Assembly: GCA_900163555.1 (NCBI GenBank)
Contig: FUHX01000067.1
Location: 1-64,000, forward strand
Origin: Actinomycetales bacterium JB111
GTDB lineage: Bacteria; Actinomycetota; Actinomycetes; Actinomycetales; Actinomycetaceae
Direction of reading: 5' to 3'
Length of the DNA: 64,000 bases
Part shown: positions 33,415-39,661 of the stretch, piece after piece
How the letters are laid out: the number at the start of each line of letters is the position of its first letter
How positions within the stretch are numbered: position 1 is the stretch's first letter
Translations under genes and position numbers: made by a program
Notes under the pieces: model-generated
What the model was told of the DNA's origin: nothing
Seen by the model: only the letters and a program-made list of their open reading frames with translations
Databases searched by the model: none

Positions 33415-33864
33415 TCAGGCGAGAGCGCGAAGCTTCGCCACGAAGTCGGACTCGCTCGTCGCTGAGCGGAGTCCGTCGAGTGCGCCTGGGGCGGCGAGCA
33501 TCTGGGCGACCTCCTGGAGCATGTCGAGGTGCTCCATGTCGCCGGTCGCGGTGAGCCCGATGAAGAGCGTGACCGGGTCGTTGGTCGAGTGACCGAACTC
33601 GATCGAGTTCGCCGAAGTCCCCATGACAAGACCGTTCTTGGTCGCCCCCTCGTCCGGCCGCGCGTGCAGAAGCGCGAGACCGGGCGCGATGACGAGATAG
33701 GGCCCGTTCTTCACGACGTTCTGCACCATCGCGTCCGGATAGCGCTCGTCGCACAGGCCGAGCTCGATCAGGCGCTGCCCCACACCGAGGGTCAGCTCCT
33801 GCCATGACTCGGCAGACACGTTCCACATGACCCCCTGGTCGATGATCTGGTCGACAGCGCTCAT
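33415..33864 (-). CDS. PTS EIIA subunit, mannitol/fructose-type (PTS_EIIA_2)
   Basis: A 149-residue EIIA. The phosphorylated His is residue 67 in GLALLHARPDEG, the PTS_EIIA_2 signature. The preceding KNGPYLVIAPG and following FIGLTATGDMEHLDMLQEVA are also typical. It is phosphorylated by HPr. It begins directly after the stop of the GntR repressor gene without a gap, so the regulator is the first gene of the operon. Confidence 0.92.
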   Translation of the reverse strand: MSAVDQIIDQGVMWNVSAESWQELTLGVGQRLIELGLCDERYPDAMVQNVVKNGPYLVIAPGLALLHARPDEGATKNGLVMGTSANSIEFGHSTNDPVTLFIGLTATGDMEHLDMLQEVAQMLAAPGALDGLRSATSESDFVAKLRALA

Positions 33865-34641
33865 CTACAGTCCTTCCGCGTTCTGGCTCGGGGGCGTCGC
33901 GACGACCTCGAACTCCACCTGGTTGTTCTCGGGCAGCAGCCACGACGTACCGCACACGACCGGCTCACCGGCCTCGTCGCGGACGGTGCTGTGGACGACG
34001 AGCAGAGGGCTACCGACCTCGACGCCGAGGATCTCCGCCTTGGCCTCGTCGGCGACCTGCACCTCGGTGACGAACCGCGCTCGATGCATGGTCGTGCCGT
34101 AGGTCGTCCTGATGTGGTCGTACAGCGAGGCGTTGTCGAGATCGAGATCCACGACGTCGCGGAACAGTCGCGCAGGCAGGTAGGTCCGCACGAGGTGGTT
34201 GACCGCACCGTCGACCGTCCGCAGGCGTTCGATCTCGACCACGCGCTCGCCGGCCATCAGCCGCAGCTCCTGCCCGACGGTCGTCGGGGCCGGAACCAGG
34301 CGCTGCTGGAGCACGGTGGTCCCGACGACGAAGCCTCGACGCGTCATGTCCGCGTAGAAGCCCGGGATCTCCTGGACGAAGCTCTCGCGGTTCTTGTGCT
34401 CGAACGTCGGTTCGGAGGTGAACGTGCCCCGCCCCTGCTCGCGGACGAGCACGCCCCGCTCGACCAGGTGGTCGACGGCCTTGCGGAGGGTGATCCGACT
34501 GACGCCGTACTCGCGGCACAGGCTCGCCTCCGGCGGAAGCATCGTGCCGGGGTCGAGCGAGCGGATGCGTTCGGCGAGGGCGTCACGAACCGCCGCGTAC
34601 TTGAACGACGGCGTACGGGCGCCTTCTCGACGTCCGGACAT
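33865..34641 (-). CDS. GntR-family regulator, HutC subfamily (UTRA domain)
   Basis: A 258-residue repressor. The winged helix occupies about 14-82 (RDALAERIRSL, then EASLCREYGVSRITLRKAVDHLVERGVLVREQGRGTF) and the UTRA ligand-binding domain about 95-245 (ERLRTVDGAVNHLVRTYLP, SWLLPENNQVEFEVV). UTRA domains usually sense phosphosugars, so the PTS product is the likely inducer. It is the first gene of the PTS-transketolase operon. A near-palindrome GAGTCATCATGATGAATC just after the -10 box is the candidate operator (34662-34679). Confidence 0.93.
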   Translation of the reverse strand: MSGRREGARTPSFKYAAVRDALAERIRSLDPGTMLPPEASLCREYGVSRITLRKAVDHLVERGVLVREQGRGTFTSEPTFEHKNRESFVQEIPGFYADMTRRGFVVGTTVLQQRLVPAPTTVGQELRLMAGERVVEIERLRTVDGAVNHLVRTYLPARLFRDVVDLDLDNASLYDHIRTTYGTTMHRARFVTEVQVADEAKAEILGVEVGSPLLVVHSTVRDEAGEPVVCGTSWLLPENNQVEFEVVATPPSQNAEGL

Positions 34642-34661
34642 CTGCGACTCCCTTCATCGAC

Positions 34662-34711
34662 GAGTCATCATGATGAATCGGATGCTAGACCTCATCCAGC
34701 CGCATGGTCAA
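34662..34711 (-). promoter_or_regulatory. Promoter and operator of the PTS-transketolase operon
   Basis: On the minus strand, TTGACC (34706-34711) and TAGCAT (34682-34687) are 18 bp apart, a good housekeeping promoter. The 18-bp near-palindrome at 34662-34679, with core TCATCATGATGA (34665-34676), lies over the transcription start, as expected for a GntR/HutC repressor. The rest of the 369-bp gap (34712-34937) is lower in G+C and shows no gene that I can support. Confidence 0.65.
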
Positions 34712-34937
34712 GAGGTCGATTTGAGGGAACTCTGGACCACCAATCCTGGTATTTGCAACGGAAAGTCGGTCTCACAGTCCGCCTGCCCGAGCACAGGATT
34801 CGACATGATGTCTTTGGGTGCCGACGCAGGTTCCGCGCAGCGGAGTCGGAGACCCGACCGCAGGAAGCCCGGTGCTCACGACGACCTGGAGCCAGTCACC
34901 GCGGGCCCGCGTTGCCACCGGGGCCCGGACACTCGAC

Positions 34938-34967
34938 GGGCCGGTTCCCCGCCAGGGGAACCGGCCC
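34938..34967 (-). terminator. Terminator of ptsI
   Basis: A 13-bp perfect stem GGGCCGGTTCCCC/GGGGAACCGGCCC with a GCCA loop, 43 nt beyond the ptsI stop. It shares its stem with the hairpin at 29828-29868. Confidence 0.85.
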
Positions 34968-35010
34968 ACCACACCTGCACGCCGCGCGAATCACCCGACG
35001 GCGGCCGCCC

Positions 35011-36711
35011 TCACTCCGCCGCGAGAACCGCCTTCGCCTCGTCGTCCAGGAGCTCGATGACGGCCGCCCGGGCCGAGCCCCCGTCCGGCGCCGCGAGCGC
35101 CGCGGCGGCCATCTGCTCGCAGGTGTCGAGCGTGTGGGAGCGCAGGGCGAACCGGACCTCCGGCAGGGAGCCGTCCGACATCGACAGGCTCGTCACGCCC
35201 ATGCCGGTGAGCACGAGCGCCATGAGCGGGTCGCCCGCGGACTCGCCGCACACGCCGACGGGCCTGCCCGCGGCGGTGCCCGCGGCCGCGGTGCGCGCGA
35301 CGAGCTCGAGGACGGCGGGCTGCCACCGGTCCAGCAGGTCGGCGAGCGAGCCGAGGAGCCGGTCGGAGGCCATCGTGTACTGCGCGAGGTCGTTCGTACC
35401 GAGCGAGACGAAGTCGACCTCCGCAAGGACTCGGTCGGCGCGCAGCGCGGCGGCCGGCACCTCGACCATGACGCCCGGCGTCGCAAGACCGGCCGACCGG
35501 GCGGCCGCGGCGAAGTCCGCGGCCTCGGCGGGCGTCGACACCATCGGCGCCATCACCCACAGCGTCGCGCCATCCTCCCCCGCGCGCTCCTTCGCGAGGG
35601 CGAGCGCGGCGAGCTGGTCGGCGAGCAGGTCCGGGAGGGTGCGCACGAGCCGGTAGCCGCGCACGCCGAGCGCCGGGTTCTCCTCGCCGTCCTGCTGGGC
35701 GAACGCGAGCGGCTTGTCCGCGCCGGCGTCGAGGGTCCGCACGACGACCTTGCGTCCCGCGAACGCGCGCAGCACCCGCTCGTACGCCTCCGCCTGCTCC
35801 TCGACCGTGGGAGCGGTCGTCGCCTCGAGGAACAGCACCTCGGTGCGGAACAGCCCCACGCCCTGCGAGGGGACCTGGGCGGACCGCTCGGCGTCCGCGA
35901 CGGTGCCGATGTTGACGAGCAGGTCGACGCCGTGGCCGTCCGCGGTCGCCCCGTCGGCGGTGTCCTCGGCGAGCGCCGCGAGCGCCTCACCGCGTCGCTC
36001 CAGCGCCGCCACCGTGGCCTCGTCCGGCGAGACGACGACCCGCCCCGACGCCGAGTCGACGGCCACGATCGTGCCGTCGGCCAGTCCGGTCGCCCCCTCG
36101 GCCCGGACGACGCACGGCAGGCCGAGCTGCCCGGCGATGATCGCCGTGTGCGAGGTCGGCCCGCCCTCCTCGGTGACGATGCCGACCACGAGCGCCAGGT
36201 CGAGAGCCGAGGTGTCCGCCGGCGAGAGGTCCCGCGCGACGACGACGCTCGGCTCCCGTAGCTCGACCCCGGGCTCGCTCTGCCCGGTGAGGCGGGCGAC
36301 GACCCGGTCGCGCACCGACCTCAGGTCGGTCACGCGCTCGGCCATGGGGCCGCCGATGGCCTCGAAGGTCGCCGCGAACTCCTCGACGGCGGCGTCGATC
36401 GCGGTGGCCGGCCCGGACCCGTCGGCGATGAGGGCGCCGGCGCGCTGGGCGAGCGCCGGGTCGCCGGCCATCTGGGCGGCGGCGGCGAGGACCTCGCCGA
36501 GGGTCGGCTCCGCCGCGGCGTCGGCGCGGGCAAGCAGGTCCTCACGGACGGCCGCGAGGGCGTCGGTGAGGGCGCCCTGGGCGGCGGCAACGTCGTCGGG
36601 GGCGGGTTCGTCCGCCGGGACGGCGGGCGGCGGGCTCACCGTGGCGACGGGCGCGACGACTCCGCGCGAGCCGACGCCGATTCCGGCGATGATGCGGGGG
36701 TTCTCGGTCAC
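35011..36711 (-). CDS. ptsI: PTS enzyme I (phosphoenolpyruvate-protein phosphotransferase)
   Basis: A 566-residue EI, which takes phosphate from PEP to HPr and so powers all PTS uptake. The phosphorylated His is in GGPTSHTAIIAGQ (about residue 187). The PEP-binding barrel has GLFRTEVLFL, PALGVRGYRL, FVSLGTNDLAQYTMASDR and GVCGESAGDP with the catalytic Cys. It starts at GTG 36711 with GGGAG upstream. It sits just upstream of the PTS-transketolase operon but is separated from it by a terminator and promoter. No HPr gene is visible in the window. Confidence 0.95.
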   Translation of the reverse strand: MTENPRIIAGIGVGSRGVVAPVATVSPPPAVPADEPAPDDVAAAQGALTDALAAVREDLLARADAAAEPTLGEVLAAAAQMAGDPALAQRAGALIADGSGPATAIDAAVEEFAATFEAIGGPMAERVTDLRSVRDRVVARLTGQSEPGVELREPSVVVARDLSPADTSALDLALVVGIVTEEGGPTSHTAIIAGQLGLPCVVRAEGATGLADGTIVAVDSASGRVVVSPDEATVAALERRGEALAALAEDTADGATADGHGVDLLVNIGTVADAERSAQVPSQGVGLFRTEVLFLEATTAPTVEEQAEAYERVLRAFAGRKVVVRTLDAGADKPLAFAQQDGEENPALGVRGYRLVRTLPDLLADQLAALALAKERAGEDGATLWVMAPMVSTPAEAADFAAAARSAGLATPGVMVEVPAAALRADRVLAEVDFVSLGTNDLAQYTMASDRLLGSLADLLDRWQPAVLELVARTAAAGTAAGRPVGVCGESAGDPLMALVLTGMGVTSLSMSDGSLPEVRFALRSHTLDTCEQMAAAALAAPDGGSARAAVIELLDDEAKAVLAAE

Positions 36712-36833
36712 TGACGTGCTCCCGTGTGTGCGCTGGTCGCCATTGACGTCTCGTCACGGCGGGCGGTGCGGACCGGCCGTAAGCGGTGGCGCCGGACACA
36801 CCGTGTCTGCCACGCGGCAGCGTAGCCCGGCCC

Positions 36834-36854
36834 CGGCCGTGCCCGGCACGGCCG
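36834..36854 (-). terminator. Possible terminator of nei
   Basis: CGGCCGTGCC/GGCACGGCCG, a 10-bp stem with a minimal loop, 13 nt beyond the nei stop on the minus strand. Confidence 0.4.
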
Positions 36855-36866
36855 CACGCACCGCGA

Positions 36867-37973
36867 TCAGCGGGCGCGGAGCTTCTTCTGGCAGGTCGCG
36901 CACCAGAAGACCGTGCGCGCCGCCATCACCCCGCCCGAGACCGTCCCGCCGCACACGTGACAGCGCCGGCCCGCCCGGTGGTAGACGTACCAGCGGTAGT
37001 CCGCCTCCTCCTCGGTGGCCCGCTCGGCGGCCCTCGCCCACGTCTCGGGCGCCGGGCCCGGCCGGTCCTCCGTCAGGGTGGTGAGGATGACGCCGAGCTC
37101 GACGCCGGAGCGCAGGAGCTCACCGATGTCGTCCCACATCGCGTGCAGGCGCTTGACGCTGACCGCGCGCCCCTCGGTGCGCGGGTGGATCCGGGCGCGG
37201 AACAGCGCCTCGGCGCGGTAGATGTTGCCGACGCCCGCGATGACGGACTGGTCCATGAGCAGCTCGCCGATGGACCGCCTCGTCCTCCGCACGGCCGCGA
37301 CGAAGCGCTCGACGTCCGCGCCGGGCGACTCGCCCTCGACGTCGGGGCCCGCGCCGTCGTCGTCCGCACCGTCCGCCCGGGCATCGGCCGCCCGCAGCGG
37401 GTCCGGCCCGAGCCGGCCGTGCACCGCGTCCTTCTGGCCGAGGTCGATGAGGTCGCAGCGCGCGGGCCCGGTGAGATCCGCGGCGACGGAGTCGGTCGTC
37501 AGCCGGAGCCGCACGGTCGGCCGGGGCTCGGGCGGCACGAACTGCCCGTCCTCGGTCCCTCCCGCGACGAGCGTGATGTAGTCCTCCGCGTTCTGCGACG
37601 ACGACACCCGCCCGCGGCCGACGGGGCTCCCGGCCAGCGGCGATCCCTCGCGGTCCCCGCTCGCGGGGGTCCCGGGCCCGGGCACGCGGGGCGCGCCGAT
37701 CGCGTGGGGGGTTCCGCCGTCGGCGGTCGCGAAGGACCAGGCCCCGTACAGGCCGAGGTGGATGTGCACGAATCGCGGTTCGCCGCCGCCGGGCGGCTCC
37801 AGCTCGATGAACAGGTGCTTGCCGTGCGCGTCCGTGCCTGTGACGGTCCAGCCGTCGATCGCCGCGGCGCCCGCGGAGAACCGGCCCTGCGGGGAGGACG
37901 CGCCGACGGTCCGGCCCGTGAAGAGGCGGTCGAGCAGGGTGGCGAGGCGCCGGATCGAGTGCCCCTCAGGCAT
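36867..37973 (-). CDS. Fpg/Nei-family DNA glycosylase with internal insertions
   Basis: A 368-residue base-excision repair glycosylase/AP lyase. It begins MPEGHS, placing Pro2 and Glu3 in the active site of Nei-type enzymes. The helix-two-turn-helix region reads LLMDQSVIAGVGNIYRAEALF, and the zinc finger at the C-terminus is CHVCG with CATCQ. It is about 80-100 residues longer than typical. The extra length is in two Gly/Pro/Asp-rich stretches (about 90-145 and 195-225) that look like disordered insertions. It overlaps the alkyltransferase-like gene by eight bases. It corresponds in position to Rv2464c beside rpiB in mycobacteria. Confidence 0.92.
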   Translation of the reverse strand: MPEGHSIRRLATLLDRLFTGRTVGASSPQGRFSAGAAAIDGWTVTGTDAHGKHLFIELEPPGGGEPRFVHIHLGLYGAWSFATADGGTPHAIGAPRVPGPGTPASGDREGSPLAGSPVGRGRVSSSQNAEDYITLVAGGTEDGQFVPPEPRPTVRLRLTTDSVAADLTGPARCDLIDLGQKDAVHGRLGPDPLRAADARADGADDDGAGPDVEGESPGADVERFVAAVRRTRRSIGELLMDQSVIAGVGNIYRAEALFRARIHPRTEGRAVSVKRLHAMWDDIGELLRSGVELGVILTTLTEDRPGPAPETWARAAERATEEEADYRWYVYHRAGRRCHVCGGTVSGGVMAARTVFWCATCQKKLRAR

Positions 37974-38340
37974 GCCCCACCGATCCGCTCGGCGCGCGCC
38001 AGGCCGCCGGGGCGTCCCACAGGGCCCGGCGCAGGTCGACCATCGTCGGGGCGAGAGGCTCCATCGGCGTGCCCTCGGCGCGGTACCGGCGCGACGCGTC
38101 GGTGCGCAGGTGCCGCGGCAGTGTTCCGTCGGCGCGGACGACCCGCCACCAGGGCACGCCGTGCCCGTGGCGCGACATGACGGTCCCGACGTACCGCGCG
38201 CTGCCCCGGCCCGTGTGCTCGCGCACGGCCTCGGCCACCAGGCCGTACGTGGTCGCGCGCCCCTCCGGCACCTGCTCGGCGATCTCGAGCACGAGCTCGG
38301 CCAGTGCGCTGGGGCCGTCGGGAGGCGGATGGGCGGTCAT
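37966..38340 (-). CDS. Alkyltransferase-like (ATL) protein, MGMT family
   Basis: A 124-residue protein with only the C-terminal DNA-binding domain of O6-alkylguanine alkyltransferases. The active-site PCHRV motif is replaced by PWWRVV, so the acceptor Cys is a Trp. ATL proteins bind O6-alkylguanine and recruit nucleotide excision repair without removing the alkyl group. VPEGRATTYGLVAEAV and the Arg finger region YVGTVMSRH are intact. It overlaps nei by eight bases, forming a two-gene DNA-repair operon. Only 22 bp separate it from the divergent membrane-protein gene. Confidence 0.9.
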   Translation of the reverse strand: MTAHPPPDGPSALAELVLEIAEQVPEGRATTYGLVAEAVREHTGRGSARYVGTVMSRHGHGVPWWRVVRADGTLPRHLRTDASRRYRAEGTPMEPLAPTMVDLRRALWDAPAAWRAPSGSVGHA

Positions 38341-38362
38341 GTTCCCTATCATCTCAGGCATC

Positions 38363-39088
38363 ATGTCCTCCCCCCTCACCCCCACGCCCAGCCCCTCCAC
38401 GCCCAGCGCGCACGGCTCGGCCTGCGCCCACTGCGACGACTCGGTCCCGCACGAGCACGTCGACGTCCGCTCCGAGCTGACCGCCGTCGCGGCGGCGGCC
38501 CGCCGCCGGTCGACGGTCACGCTCCTGGTCGCCCTGGCCCCGCTCGTGATCGGACTGGTCGCGGCCGTCGTCCTGTCCGACGCCGTCGCCCACCTCCTGC
38601 TCGTCGTCGCGGTCGCGGTCGGCTCGCTCGTCGTCACCGCGATCTCCGTGACCGTCGCCCGCGGCGCCACGCGCCGTTCGGCGCGCGTGGGGGTGGCCGC
38701 GGGTGCGGCCGTCTCCTCCGCGCTCGCGCCGGTCGTCGGCCTCGCCGCCGGTCTCGGCATCACCGCCGCCCTCGACGAGCCCATGTCGTGGCCCGCGGCC
38801 CTGGTCGCCGGCGGCACCTGGTGGACGATCGCGGCCGTCGGCAACTACGGGGCGAGCGTGATGTGGCAAAAGATGCTGTTCGAGCCGGGCGAGCAGGCCG
38901 AGCGCGCCCGCGCCCAGGCCATGGCCTCGCGGGGGTCGGAGCCCTCGACCTTCTCCCTGGCCTGGCTCGTCCAGGGGCCGGCCGTCGGCGCGGCCGCCGT
39001 TCTCACCGGGCCGCTCGCCTTCGCCGTCGTCCCGCTCGCGGCCCTGTGCGCGGCGCTGAGCGTGCGTGGCTCGGCGCGGCGCGTCTGA
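38363..39088 (+). CDS. Membrane protein of unknown function with N-terminal CxxC
   Basis: A 241-residue protein I do not recognise. The first 25 residues are Ser/Thr/Pro-rich and contain CAHCDDS, a possible metal- or redox-active CxxC. Four or more hydrophobic segments follow (about 51-72, 74-96, 108-130, 140-160), then a soluble loop with WQKMLFEPGEQAERARAQ, and two more near 200-235. It has no signal peptide. It diverges from the DNA-repair pair with a 22-bp gap that includes TATCAT (38347-38352), so the two promoters overlap the opposite start region. A long terminator separates it from rpiB. Confidence 0.7.
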   Translation: MSSPLTPTPSPSTPSAHGSACAHCDDSVPHEHVDVRSELTAVAAAARRRSTVTLLVALAPLVIGLVAAVVLSDAVAHLLLVVAVAVGSLVVTAISVTVARGATRRSARVGVAAGAAVSSALAPVVGLAAGLGITAALDEPMSWPAALVAGGTWWTIAAVGNYGASVMWQKMLFEPGEQAERARAQAMASRGSEPSTFSLAWLVQGPAVGAAAVLTGPLAFAVVPLAALCAALSVRGSARRV

Positions 39089-39115
39089 GGCACCCGACAC
39101 CCGGCACCCACACAG

Positions 39116-39156
39116 ACGCGCGGGCCGCCACGGATCATCCGTGGCGGCCCGCGCGT
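39116..39156. terminator. Bidirectional terminator between the membrane protein gene and rpiB
   Basis: A 20-bp perfect stem (39116-39135 with 39137-39156) based on ACGCGCGGGCCGCCACGGAT; the tip must open to form a loop. Confidence 0.85.
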
Positions 39157-39168
39157 GGTCGGTAGCGC

Positions 39169-39618
39169 TCAGCGCTGCTTCTCGTAGTCGGCCAGCTGGT
39201 CGATGCGCCGCTGGTGGCGCGCGCCGCCGGAGAACGGCTCGGCGAGGAACGCGTCGACGATCGCGAGCGCCTCCTCCTGGCTGTGCATGCGGGCACCCAC
39301 GCCGACCACGTTGGCGTCGTTGTGCTGCCTGGTCAGCTGCGCGGTCTCGATGTTCCAGGCCAGGCCGGCACGCACGCCGTCGACCTTGTTCGCGGCGATC
39401 TGCTCGCCGTTGCCGGAGCCGCCGATGACGACGCCGAGCGAGCCCGGGTCGGCGACGACGGCCTCGCCGGCCGCGATGCAGAACGAGGGGTAGTCGTCGT
39501 CGGCGTCGTACACCTCCGCCCCGTGGTCGATCACCTCGTGCCCGGCCTCGGCCAGGTGGGCGGACAGGACGGACTTGAGCTCGAAGCCTGCGTGGTCGCT
39601 GGCGATGTGGACGCGCAT
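39169..39618 (-). CDS. rpiB: Ribose-5-phosphate isomerase B
   Basis: A 149-residue RpiB/LacAB-family isomerase interconverting ribose-5-P and ribulose-5-P. It opens MRVHIASDHAGFELK, with the phosphate-binding His in SDHAG. GSGNGEQIAANKV contains the anion hole. Mycobacterial-type RpiB uses a Glu as catalytic base instead of Cys; here VIGGSGNGEQ agrees, so it is the Glu type. CACACT-N6-ATG fixes the start at 39618 as leaderless. It is divergent from the M13 peptidase. Confidence 0.94.
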   Translation of the reverse strand: MRVHIASDHAGFELKSVLSAHLAEAGHEVIDHGAEVYDADDDYPSFCIAAGEAVVADPGSLGVVIGGSGNGEQIAANKVDGVRAGLAWNIETAQLTRQHNDANVVGVGARMHSQEEALAIVDAFLAEPFSGGARHQRRIDQLADYEKQR

Positions 39619-39661
39619 GCGGCAAGTGTGGCACGCCCGCCTCCCACCTAGGCTGGAAAGC

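Noticed and set aside
34712-34937. Possible small gene in the lower-GC gap between gntR and ptsI
   Set aside because: Open frames there have no ribosome-binding site, no recognisable motif and run into neighbouring genes.
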